Below, piece after piece: positions 17,516-24,382 of a stretch of DNA of 40,395 nucleotides. Each line of letters starts with the position of its first letter. The stretch's first letter is position 1. The DNA is from JAGWGI01 sp050749785 (GTDB taxonomy: Archaea; Micrarchaeota; Micrarchaeia; Micrarchaeales; CABMGC01): contig JBOGSA010000037.1 in NCBI GenBank assembly GCA_050749785.1, forward strand, positions 1 through 40,395. Reading direction: 5' to 3'. The translations under genes were made by a program, and so were the position numbers. Below the pieces are notes generated by a model. That model was given only the letters and a program-made list of their open reading frames with translations. It did no database searches and was not told where the DNA came from.

Positions 17516-17950
17516 ATGTGGATCTACTTTTCAGCTCCGATACGCTCAAGCAGGGAGAGGGCCCCAGATTACTTCAAGATGATAGAGCTCCTGAATAGTT
17601 ATGGAGGAGTTCTGACCGAGCACATAGGCGATACAAAGACCATTCCCACTAAGGACACTGGTCTTAACGAAGCCCAACTCTACGAGCGCGACATGGAATG
17701 GCTCAGGAAGGCAAACGTGGTTGTTGCAGATGTCTCTATCCCATCGCTGGGTGTGGGTTACGAACTCGCAGTTGCAGAGGCTTTGGGAAAGGAAGTCCTT
17801 TGCCTATACATGAAACAGAATAATGCAAGGCTCTCTGCAATGATAAAGGGAAATCCCAAATTCAAACTCGTAGAATATCACGATATGGACGAGGCATCCA
17901 AAGGCATCAAAGAGTTCTTCGAGCAGGGCGCTAATAAAAATGGCAATTAA
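17516..17950 (+). CDS. Nucleoside 2-deoxyribosyltransferase / DNPH1-like nucleotide N-hydrolase
   Basis: The protein matches the DNPH1/Rcl branch of the nucleoside 2-deoxyribosyltransferase fold, which splits the N-glycosidic bond of deoxynucleoside 5'-monophosphates. It opens with IYFSAPIRSSRE, aligned with the YFxGsIRGGR phosphate-binding start of that family. The signature ADVSIPSLGVGYELAVAEAL (71-90) includes the catalytic glutamate (Glu83). The 144 aa are typical. GTGA lies 4 nt before the ATG, 11 nt after aspS, and the 3' end overlaps sua5 by 11 nt, so it belongs to the same transcript. A role in sanitising the nucleotide pool is inference from the family. Confidence 0.88.
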   Translation: MWIYFSAPIRSSRERAPDYFKMIELLNSYGGVLTEHIGDTKTIPTKDTGLNEAQLYERDMEWLRKANVVVADVSIPSLGVGYELAVAEALGKEVLCLYMKQNNARLSAMIKGNPKFKLVEYHDMDEASKGIKEFFEQGANKNGN

Positions 17951-18980
17951 AACGAGTATAATAAAAGTAAGCGGGATAAAGCCCGCCAGAGCACAGATAC
18001 GCAAGGCTGCAACTCTTATACAGAAGGGCGGGGTTGTTGTGTTTCCCACAGAGACAGTTTACGGAATAGGCGCAAATGCATTTGATGAAAAAGCAGCAAG
18101 AAGAATATTCAATGTGAAGGGCAGACCGCGTGACAATCCACTTATCGTTCATGTAGATTCTCTGGAAATGGCGCAAAAGATGGGTGTCATTCCCAAAAAA
18201 TACCAAAAAGCAATCAAGACCGCGTGGCCATCTCCTATAACCTTCATCGTAAAGGCAAGAGCTAAACTTCCAAAGAGCGTGACCGCAGGTCTTGAGACTG
18301 TCGCATTGCGAATGCCTGCGCATCCTGTTGCGCTTGCACTAATAAAGCACAGTGGAGTCCCGATAGCCGCTCCGAGTGCAAACCCTTCAAAGAAACCTTC
18401 AGCAACAACGGGGACGCAAGCGGCAAAATATTTTAGCGGCAAGGTGGATGCGATATTAGACTCTGGAGAATGCTTTTTCGGAATAGAATCATCAATAATA
18501 GACCTATCCACACTAACACTCCTGCGGCCAGGACCATTTACTCCAGAAGAGATTAGAAAGATTTTCGGGAAAAAGCCAAGGATAAGCAATGTAACCAGAG
18601 GCCTTTCAGCGTCTGATAAAGTGATAAGTCCGGGAACAAAATATGCCCACTACTCCCCAGACACAAAGATGTTCATGTCCCCAGCAAAGATTAAAACACT
18701 AATTCAAATGCTGAGCAAGCTAGACAAACGTAATTTTGCATTTCTTGGATCAAAAGAGTCATGCGCATTGGTAAAGAGGGAGATAGGCTGTGCCACAATG
18801 CCTTTAGGCAAGAAATCAAATCTTTATGAAATAGCGCAAAATCTCTATTCCTCCTTCAACAAACTCGATGACCTCGGTAAGAATTTTGCAGTAATAGAAA
18901 CTTTTCAAGAGCAAGGAATAGGTCTTGCCCTGATGAACAGAATAAGAAAGGCATGCAATAATATCACGCTAGAGAAATAG
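17940..18980 (+). CDS. sua5: L-threonylcarbamoyladenylate synthase (Sua5/YrdC/YwlC family)
   Basis: Sua5 makes threonylcarbamoyl-AMP for the universal t6A37 modification of ANN-decoding tRNAs. The YrdC domain (about 15-205) shows FPTETVYGIGANAF, the Lys-Arg motif KGRPRDNPLIVHV (60-72) and a later IAAPSANPSKKPS. A linker containing SPGTKYAHYSP leads to the small C-terminal Sua5 domain (about 235-346), which distinguishes Sua5 from the short TsaC form. The gene overlaps the DNPH1-like gene by 11 nt and closes the translation-related operon. Confidence 0.94.
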   Translation: MAIKTSIIKVSGIKPARAQIRKAATLIQKGGVVVFPTETVYGIGANAFDEKAARRIFNVKGRPRDNPLIVHVDSLEMAQKMGVIPKKYQKAIKTAWPSPITFIVKARAKLPKSVTAGLETVALRMPAHPVALALIKHSGVPIAAPSANPSKKPSATTGTQAAKYFSGKVDAILDSGECFFGIESSIIDLSTLTLLRPGPFTPEEIRKIFGKKPRISNVTRGLSASDKVISPGTKYAHYSPDTKMFMSPAKIKTLIQMLSKLDKRNFAFLGSKESCALVKREIGCATMPLGKKSNLYEIAQNLYSSFNKLDDLGKNFAVIETFQEQGIGLALMNRIRKACNNITLEK

Positions 18981-19018
18981 AATAAAAACAAAAGAAAAAA
19001 AGAAAAATAAGGAAGAGT
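18981..19018 (-). terminator. Oligo-T terminator for the small CxC protein gene
   Basis: Read on the minus strand, the sequence directly after the stop of the small gene contains several T-runs (five to seven T in a row) with almost no G. This is the usual signature of archaeal intrinsic termination. On the plus strand the same stretch is A-rich and would not terminate sua5. Confidence 0.5.
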
Positions 19019-19162
19019 CTAATTGTTCTTCTCTAGATCCTTTATCCTCTCGGCAACTCCCTTTGCTTCGCTTTCGAGATTCTTCTTGTACTCCTTTAGA
19101 ATCTCCAGCTTCTCTTCCTTTGTAAGGAAGTTTCTCATTCCATTTGCTCCACATTCGCACAT
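19019..19162 (-). CDS. Small CxC-motif coiled protein, divergent from padR (47 aa)
   Basis: This short gene begins MCECGANGMRNFLTKEEK and continues as a charged amphipathic helix to a KDLEKNN terminus. The C-E-C-G start could bind a metal or form a disulfide; the FLTKEEKLEIL...YKKNLE pattern resembles small archaeal proteins found beside transcriptional regulators, though I cannot name a family. Support for it being real is strong: GGTGA at 19173-19169 lies 6 nt ahead of the ATG, a TATA-like element sits at about 19204-19218, and a T-rich terminator follows the TAG. A GTG at 19171 is an alternative start. It shares operator sequence with padR. Confidence 0.7.
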   Translation of the reverse strand: MCECGANGMRNFLTKEEKLEILKEYKKNLESEAKGVAERIKDLEKNN

Positions 19163-19194
19163 TTCATTCACCACGCATAAACCTGTCCATCACA

Positions 19195-19255
19195 AATATA
19201 GGACATCATATATTATCCAAGGATAGGTATTTAAATATATAGCATGTCCTATATT
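19195..19255. promoter_or_regulatory. Paired operator half-sites between the small CxC gene and padR
   Basis: AATATAGGACAT at 19195-19206 is repeated as its exact reverse complement ATGTCCTATATT at 19244-19255. Each copy lies just downstream of a TATA-like element: about 19204-19218 for the minus-strand gene, and 19226-19241 (GGTATTTAAATATATA) for padR. A protein bound at each copy would block both divergent promoters in the same way. PadR-type repressors usually autoregulate, so the PadR encoded next to it is the likely ligand. That assignment is inference. Confidence 0.7.
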
Positions 19256-19269
19256 CACCAAGTGAAAAG

Positions 19270-19572
19270 ATGGAGAATTACGGCTGCGACATGCGTGGAA
19301 TGCTTTCGTTCCAGATACTTTGGCTGCTATCTAGGAAGAAGATGCATGGCGAGGAGCTTGCAAAGGAAATCGAGAAGAGGAGAGGAGAGAAACCCAAGGC
19401 AGGGACCATATACCCTGCATTGAAGGAATTGAAGGAAAAGAAACTCATAGAAGGAAAGAGGGAAGGAAAGATAATAATATATTCATTGACCCCCAAAGGC
19501 AGGAAAAGCGTCAAACACGCAATGATTTACTTCTGCAAGTGTTTTGGCGACATTTTCGCAGACGGAAAATAA
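19270..19572 (+). CDS. PadR family transcriptional regulator
   Basis: This is a winged-helix repressor of the PadR/phenolic-acid type, 100 aa. The helix-turn-helix region covers MLSFQILWLLSRKKMHGEEL (start), and the recognition-helix signature AGTIYPALKELKEKKLI lies at about 40-56, followed by the beta-wing IIIYSLTPKG. The C-terminal dimer helix is short (small PadR subfamily). It contains cysteines at position 6 and in a late FCKCFG motif, which could sense redox state or a metal. GTGA lies 5 nt before the ATG. The MFS efflux gene starts 15 nt downstream and is its probable main target. Confidence 0.92.
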   Translation: MENYGCDMRGMLSFQILWLLSRKKMHGEELAKEIEKRRGEKPKAGTIYPALKELKEKKLIEGKREGKIIIYSLTPKGRKSVKHAMIYFCKCFGDIFADGK

Positions 19573-19587
19573 TAGCAACGTGATGAT

Positions 19588-20994
19588 ATGGAAGAAACCT
19601 ACGATAAGCGCTACGCAATGAAGTCACTGTTGCTCTTTGCTGGCTTTGTAATAATGGTCATGTACATCGAGACCATGCTCATTCCATCCCTTCCTTCCAT
19701 CTCAAAGCAGTTCAATATCGATGCGGCGCAGGTAAGCCTTGTCCTCTCAATGTATCTGGTCTCAGGAGTGGCCCTCAACCCAATAATCGGAAAGCTAGGG
19801 GACATATACGGCAAGAAGAAGATTCTGGTCAGAGTGATGATCGCATATACGATTGCAGTCGCAATGACGGGATTCGCCCCATCATTCACCATACTTCTTG
19901 CGCTAAGGACGATTCAAGGTATAGGACTCACCATATTCCCTCTTGCGATAAGCCTGATACAAGAGCAGTTCCCCAAGGACAAGGTACCACAGGCCCTTGG
20001 CATAGTTGGCGCAATGTTCGGCGCTGGCGCAGCGATAGGTCTGCCCATCGGCTCGTTCGTCTCAAACGCATTTGGCTGGCAGACCACTTATCACACAGCA
20101 GTTCCATTCGTTGCCCTCTTCTCGATATTGATATACTTCTATATCAAGGAATCGAAATACACTAGGCCTAATGTAAAGGTTGACTACAAGGGAGCTGTAG
20201 GATTGGCAGCGTTCCTTGCGCTCTTGGTGTTTGCGCTTTCAAACGGTTCGGTATTTGGCTGGACATCACCGTTGATATTGGGACTAATAGCTGCAGCATT
20301 GGTTATCCTATTCTTCCTAAATCGCTTTGAGAAGAAGATTGACTATGCAATAATTGACAGGAAACTCCTTGCCATACGTAATGTGCTCAGCTCCAATTTG
20401 ATAGTATTCGTGATAGGTCTAGGATTCTTTTTAGCATATCAGACACTTGCTTATCAGTTTGAGAGCGCTGCGCCAGCAGGGTTCGGGGAAAGCATCTTCC
20501 TTACCGGGCTTTCAATGGTGCCATTTGCAATAATGATGCTCATTGTCGCCCCATTAGTAGGCAGGTGGGTAGGTAGGTTTGGCACCAAGCCTTTCTACTT
20601 GATAGGCAGCGCGATAGCGATTGTAGGCTTCGTAGTTGCTGCCTTCTCAAAAAGTGCATTGGAGCTAAGTGTGGCTGCAATGCTGATCGGCGCAGGTCTA
20701 TCCGCACTAAACATTCCGAATGTGAACTCACTTTTGCTCAGCGTAGAGAGGCAGACAGCAGGGCTTGCAACCTCTATGAATGCAGTATTTAGGTTCTTGG
20801 GCAGCGCACTAGGCGCGCCTGTTGCAGGAGTATTCATAGCCTCTTTTGGCACAAAGGCCGCTTTCCAGTATTCTTTCTTCTTTGCAATTGCGATGTTCGC
20901 AATTGTAGCTATACTCTCATTGTATTCAGATGAGGTACTGGGCCCAAACACTCACGCCAAGTACAAGCAGCAGATTGTTATCAAGGAAGCCTGA
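19588..20994 (+). CDS. MFS multidrug efflux transporter (DHA2/EmrB-QacA-like)
   Basis: This is a major facilitator superfamily antiporter of 468 aa with about 14 hydrophobic helices, as in the 14-TM DHA2 drug:H+ antiporters. The first helices carry ETMLIPSLPSISKQF (family motif D1 region). Motif A is seen as GKLGDIYGKKKIL after TM2, and a conserved R in LALRTIQGIGL. Motif C-like GLPIGSFVSNAFGWQ follows at about residue 150. The gene lies directly behind padR and GTGATG precedes the ATG, so it is an inducible efflux pump controlled by that repressor. The substrate is unknown. Confidence 0.92.
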   Translation: MEETYDKRYAMKSLLLFAGFVIMVMYIETMLIPSLPSISKQFNIDAAQVSLVLSMYLVSGVALNPIIGKLGDIYGKKKILVRVMIAYTIAVAMTGFAPSFTILLALRTIQGIGLTIFPLAISLIQEQFPKDKVPQALGIVGAMFGAGAAIGLPIGSFVSNAFGWQTTYHTAVPFVALFSILIYFYIKESKYTRPNVKVDYKGAVGLAAFLALLVFALSNGSVFGWTSPLILGLIAAALVILFFLNRFEKKIDYAIIDRKLLAIRNVLSSNLIVFVIGLGFFLAYQTLAYQFESAAPAGFGESIFLTGLSMVPFAIMMLIVAPLVGRWVGRFGTKPFYLIGSAIAIVGFVVAAFSKSALELSVAAMLIGAGLSALNIPNVNSLLLSVERQTAGLATSMNAVFRFLGSALGAPVAGVFIASFGTKAAFQYSFFFAIAMFAIVAILSLYSDEVLGPNTHAKYKQQIVIKEA

Positions 20995-20995
20995 T

Positions 20996-21742
20996 TCAGA
21001 TATAGTTTACAACAAAGGCAATCGCAAAGCCAATGAGTATGCCAAAGTATGTAAGCCACATCGCCCTGCCAAATCCCTTCCCCTCACTCATTCCCTTGTG
21101 TATGTTGACGTGGAAGAGCACAAGCACAACGTAGAGGATCGCAGCGCTTGCAAGGGCGTCGAAGAATACGATGAAGGTGGAAGAATAGAAGACCAGTCCT
21201 ATCAAAGTACCTATGACTGTAGGTGCCCCTCCGAGTATGAACGCACCGGTTACGAATTTCTTGTCAAGCTTTTTGAGCCCAACAAGAGGCGCGGCGATAG
21301 GGAAGCCCTCGCTTATGTTCTGCAGCGTAAATCCGATAAGGGATACTATGTAGATCGAGGCAAGCCCTGCAGCGCCTGCAGAGCCGAAGACAAGACCTTC
21401 TGTTAGGTTCTGGAAGCCTATTCCCATTGCAGCCAGAAGCGATGTGCGCTTCGGGTTCTTGTGCGGCTGTCTATTTCTCTTCGGGATTATGAAGAAGAGG
21501 AAGGCGAGCACAAAGCCCACTATGAAGATTAGTTCAAGAGGACTCAAGGGGACGTTGCCGAAGAGGGCCGACACATCGCCGAAGATGTCCATGAGCAGAA
21601 AAACAAGTATTCCAATCGCAATGGCGTTGAAGAATATGATCCTACGGGTGCCGGTCTTCTTGTGGAACACTATTGGCATGGATAAGAAAATGGCAAGGCC
21701 CATCACAAAGGAGAGAGATATTGTGAGGTATGTATTAATCAT
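20996..21742 (-). CDS. ZIP-like metal transporter family protein with altered metal-site residues
   Basis: This 248-aa membrane protein has about eight hydrophobic helices and a basic cytosolic loop (about 88-100) between TM3 and TM4, the topology of the ZIP family. TM4 and TM5 contain FQNLTEG (110-116) and LQNISEG (140-146) at the places where ZIP proteins have HNxPEG and HExxHE metal ligands. The histidines are thus replaced by glutamine while Asn and Glu remain. It may have changed metal preference or transport activity. A TATA-like element (minus-strand CTATTTAAG, 21780-21772) suits the ATG. Its 3' end is 1 nt from the convergent MFS gene. Confidence 0.8.
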   Translation of the reverse strand: MINTYLTISLSFVMGLAIFLSMPIVFHKKTGTRRIIFFNAIAIGILVFLLMDIFGDVSALFGNVPLSPLELIFIVGFVLAFLFFIIPKRNRQPHKNPKRTSLLAAMGIGFQNLTEGLVFGSAGAAGLASIYIVSLIGFTLQNISEGFPIAAPLVGLKKLDKKFVTGAFILGGAPTVIGTLIGLVFYSSTFIVFFDALASAAILYVVLVLFHVNIHKGMSEGKGFGRAMWLTYFGILIGFAIAFVVNYI

Positions 21743-21932
21743 TAGATCATTTAGAAGTATTCTTTATTTTCTTAAATAGCTTGTTGACATCTGAAATTAT
21801 GGAATTTTTAATCGACGTGATTCCATACAATTGAAACGCTAAGTTTATATACAAACATTAGTGGAACTGTCAAATGTCAACTTCCTATTCTTAAATCCCT
21901 TTCTCTACTTTGAATTTTGTAAGATTGCCGCT
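21743..21932. promoter_or_regulatory. Intergenic region with inverted repeats and TATA boxes
   Basis: The region holds the ZIP gene promoter near 21772-21780 and a second TATA-like TTTATATACAAA at about 21844-21855. TATGGAAT (21798-21805) and ATTCCATA (21820-21827) form an 8-bp stem with a 14-nt loop. GTTGACAT (21783-21790) recurs inverted as ATGTCAAC (21874-21881). No coding frame of useful length lies downstream of the second TATA box. The repeats could bind a regulator or belong to a short RNA. Confidence 0.35.
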
Positions 21933-22190
21933 TTATACCTTTCCATATACCTTACTTCTATGGCCTATTTTAATTACAAATATCACCATTTCTTTGTTTT
22001 TTATATCCATAATTACCCTGTAGTCTCCAATTCTTAAACTATAAAGTGGCACACCGACTAAGTGTTTTACGTAGCTAAATGGTTGCTCTTTTATACTTTC
22101 CACTTTCGCAATTATTCTTTTACTAATTTTATTGTCAAGAGCTTCAAGATCAGTTCTTGATCTTTGTGACCAAGTAACCTGATAGCTCAT
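21933..22190 (-). CDS. RelE/ParE family toxin
   Basis: This 85-aa protein has the RelE/ParE toxin fold pattern: N-terminal YQVTWSQRSRTDLEALD, the helix NKISKRIIAKVESI, then the beta-sheet YSLRIGDYRVIMDIKNKEMVI and the C-terminal VIKIGHRSKVY. Basic residues Arg in LRIGDYR and His-Arg in GHRSKVY are at the usual RelE positions for mRNA cleavage on the ribosome. The start overlaps the antitoxin stop by 4 nt (ATGA). RelE-type mRNA cleavage is more likely than ParE-type gyrase inhibition, but this is not proven. Confidence 0.9.
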   Translation of the reverse strand: MSYQVTWSQRSRTDLEALDNKISKRIIAKVESIKEQPFSYVKHLVGVPLYSLRIGDYRVIMDIKNKEMVIFVIKIGHRSKVYGKV

Positions 22191-22420
22191 TTAACCACTA
22201 GTTCTTTTTTGAGCTGTTTTGTAGTATATACTCTACCGGCCTTAATATCTGCCAATCCCTCCTCTATTCCCTTTATCTCTTCGGCAGAAAGAGGCTCATG
22301 ATCAATTTTACTCTCCGCAAGTCTTTCTATCAACTGATCCATAGTTTCGTTTGAGTAAATTTTTAGTTCCTCTAGTTTTTTCTTAAGTGTTTTTCTTATT
22401 TGTATCGTTGTGGTTTCCAT
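22187..22420 (-). CDS. Antitoxin partner of the RelE-type toxin
   Basis: This 77-aa protein has an N-terminal TTIQIRKTLKKKLEELK segment that fits a ribbon-helix-helix or VapB-like DNA-binding domain. An acidic helical C-terminus (AEEIKGIEEGLADIKAG, then YTTKQLKKEL) would wrap around the toxin. Its order (antitoxin first) and 4-nt overlap are the standard toxin-antitoxin arrangement. A TATA-like run lies just upstream (22421-22445), and such antitoxins usually repress their own promoter. Confidence 0.85.
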   Translation of the reverse strand: METTTIQIRKTLKKKLEELKIYSNETMDQLIERLAESKIDHEPLSAEEIKGIEEGLADIKAGRVYTTKQLKKELVVK

Positions 22421-22501
22421 AATAATATATTACACTATAACTATTTATAGCTTTCTATAGCTATACAAATAAAGTGAAGAGAAGCAGTACTCTGAGTGCG
22501 A

Positions 22502-22572
22502 TGGGCCCGAGGAGAATTGAACTCCTGTCTTTACCGTGTGAGGGTAACGTCTTACCACTGGACCACGAGCCC
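22502..22572 (-). tRNA. tRNA-Val(CAC)
   Basis: A full cloverleaf is seen on the minus strand. The acceptor stem pairs GGGCTCG with CGGGCCC, the D arm contains GTGGTCCAGTGGTAAGAC, the anticodon stem TTACC/GGTAA holds loop CTCACAC (anticodon CAC), and the T loop is TTCAATT. The discriminator is A, and CCA is not encoded. No intron is present and the length is 71 nt. Confidence 0.95.
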
Positions 22573-22630
22573 CTCTTTTAGATTGAATAATTAAGTATAA
22601 ATAAACAAAATAACCAGTCAGTTTGATGCA

Positions 22631-23173
22631 ATGACAAAGTACTACACCGGTAATGGGGATAGCGGCAAAACCTCAATAATGAGCGGTGCAAGCCTTCCAA
22701 AGGACGACGTACTCATCGATGCAATAGGAGATGTTGATGAACTTAACAGCGCAGTCGGTGCAGCCTTATTTTACGTTCGCGATGATGTTCTAAGAAAGCA
22801 GCTAAAGCTCATACAGAATGAATTATTCTCCATCGGTGCGCTACTCGCTGCTGTAGAAAGCAAGGAATTTAGCAAGGCAAAGATAGAGAGAAAGCAGATA
22901 GAACGCCTTGAGAATGAGATAAACACAATGGGCACAAAGATGCCTGAGCTCACAAAGTTCGTTCTCCCTGACGGTTCAGAGGAATCAGTTCATCTTCATC
23001 TTGCAAGGTCTGTGGCAAGAAGGGCAGAACGCAAGGTTTCAGGTGCGGCTCAGAAGTACAAGATAAATACTGAGGTCCTTGCGTACCTAAACAGGCTCTC
23101 ATCATTTCTTTTCGCAGCAGCGCTCTACATAAATCACAAGAACGGGATCGAGGAGAGCAATCCCGTTTATTAG
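22631..23173 (+). CDS. Cob(I)alamin adenosyltransferase, PduO type
   Basis: The enzyme transfers the 5'-deoxyadenosyl group of ATP to cobalamin, making coenzyme B12. The N-terminal ATP loop TGNGDSGKT (6-14) is followed by IGDVDELNSAVG (32-43). The helix LARSVARRAER (124-134) carries the arginines essential in this family, and YLNRLSS (152-158) is the conserved C-terminal motif. The length of 180 aa is normal. No other B12 gene is visible here; adenosylcobalamin would serve a class II ribonucleotide reductase or a mutase elsewhere. The 3' end overlaps the convergent scpB by 4 nt. Confidence 0.95.
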   Translation: MTKYYTGNGDSGKTSIMSGASLPKDDVLIDAIGDVDELNSAVGAALFYVRDDVLRKQLKLIQNELFSIGALLAAVESKEFSKAKIERKQIERLENEINTMGTKMPELTKFVLPDGSEESVHLHLARSVARRAERKVSGAAQKYKINTEVLAYLNRLSSFLFAAALYINHKNGIEESNPVY

Positions 23174-23631
23174 ACATTGAAATATTGCTTGAACTTTGTT
23201 GTGGTGCTTATCTTCTTGCTCCTGCCGATCTTCTTTGTCTCAATAAACTCTTTCTCGCTAAGCTCCTTCATGTACTCGTAAGTCGTTGATCCGAATATCT
23301 TTACAATCTGGCTCTGCAGAAGGTTTGGGTTCTTACTAAGGTATGCAAGAATTCTGAGTGCGCCACGTGTTAAATCTGGACCAACAGCAAGGCTGCTGAC
23401 TTTGGATGCGTATGGCTCCTTGAGTGCGAACATGTACTTGCCACCTATTTCAATCAACTGAAGTGAGGTGTCCTTAGTATTGTACTCTTCAACAAGTTGT
23501 TTGAGCATCTCCTGAATTTTTCCTGGAGACATTATTCCTGTCGCACTGACAAGTTCATTGACTCCCAGTGCGTTCTGCGACATGAAAAGTGCCGCCTCGA
23601 TGAGTTTCTTGTTGTCTATCTGCTCGTCCAT
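23170..23631 (-). CDS. scpB: Segregation and condensation protein B
   Basis: ScpB is the winged-helix dimer that binds ScpA in the SMC condensin complex. Visible parts are the N-terminal KLIEAALFMSQNALGVNEL, the LIEIGGKYMFALKEPYASKV segment and the second winged helix RGALRILAYLSKNPNLLQSQ. The protein then continues through TTYEYMKELSEKEFIE. The 153 aa are slightly short for ScpB (often 170-200), mainly at the C-terminus. It lies 7 nt behind scpA with GTGA ahead of its ATG, so the two are cotranslated. No smc gene lies in the window. Confidence 0.9.
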   Translation of the reverse strand: MDEQIDNKKLIEAALFMSQNALGVNELVSATGIMSPGKIQEMLKQLVEEYNTKDTSLQLIEIGGKYMFALKEPYASKVSSLAVGPDLTRGALRILAYLSKNPNLLQSQIVKIFGSTTYEYMKELSEKEFIETKKIGRSKKISTTTKFKQYFNV

Positions 23632-23638
23632 GCAATCA

Positions 23639-24337
23639 CTAATTCAGCACTACTATTATCTCGTCAAAGAACCTCTCTTGCACCAATGTTATCTTGTTCT
23701 TGTGCGAAAGGAAGAGAAGCGGTATGAAGATCCCAAGCAATGCATCTTCCAATCCCTTTCCATTAGAAAGAATTGAGAATGTGGTCATCTTCGATTTATC
23801 TACGTTATTCTTCACCAGCTTGTAAACGTTATCTATCTCAGCTTCGATGTCCATCGGGTTTATATTCAATTGAATCGGTATTGGCGTCTCCCTTGCGGCA
23901 GTCTCCTTTATCTCCTTGAGTTTCATAGCCTCTTCAAGGGCGGTTATGAGTTCTGGAAGTGTTATCTTCCTCTTTGGTGGTATCCTTAATCTGAAACTGA
24001 GTTGGTCAACTGTTACCATCGGTCTCTTTTCAGGCGGCAAGGATTCATCTACCTCCTCTTCTTGGAAGCTGAGCATCTCGCTCTTCAATCGCAGCAGTAT
24101 TGCAGCAGCAAGGATTATGTTGGCCGGAATGCGAAGGTCCATCACTTTCATTCCCTTCACAGCTTCAATGTATTTGTCAACTACTTCTACTATGTCAACG
24201 TTCCAAGGATCGAATTTCTCCTTCCTTGCAAGATCAATAAGCACTTCCTTCCATGTAGCTTCAGTGACAAGCTGCTCTAGGTTCATGTGCTTTGGGTCGA
24301 TAGTGGTCTCTACTTCAAGTCCTGCCGCAGTCGCCAT
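23639..24337 (-). CDS. scpA: Segregation and condensation protein A (kleisin)
   Basis: ScpA is the kleisin that bridges the SMC heads. The N-terminal part has MNLEQLVTEATWKEVLIDLA followed by KFDPWNVDIVEVVDKYIEAV, the conserved SMC-neck binding helices. The middle has NIILAAAILLRLKSEML, and the last ~60 residues form the C-terminal winged helix (DALLGIFIPLLFLSHKNKIT). The 232 aa match archaeal ScpA. A minus-strand TATA box (about 24360-24372) gives a short leader. Confidence 0.9.
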   Translation of the reverse strand: MATAAGLEVETTIDPKHMNLEQLVTEATWKEVLIDLARKEKFDPWNVDIVEVVDKYIEAVKGMKVMDLRIPANIILAAAILLRLKSEMLSFQEEEVDESLPPEKRPMVTVDQLSFRLRIPPKRKITLPELITALEEAMKLKEIKETAARETPIPIQLNINPMDIEAEIDNVYKLVKNNVDKSKMTTFSILSNGKGLEDALLGIFIPLLFLSHKNKITLVQERFFDEIIVVLN

Positions 24338-24382
24338 AGTTCCTAGTATCGAGGGAGAAATAATAAATACCTTGCGAGCCTC

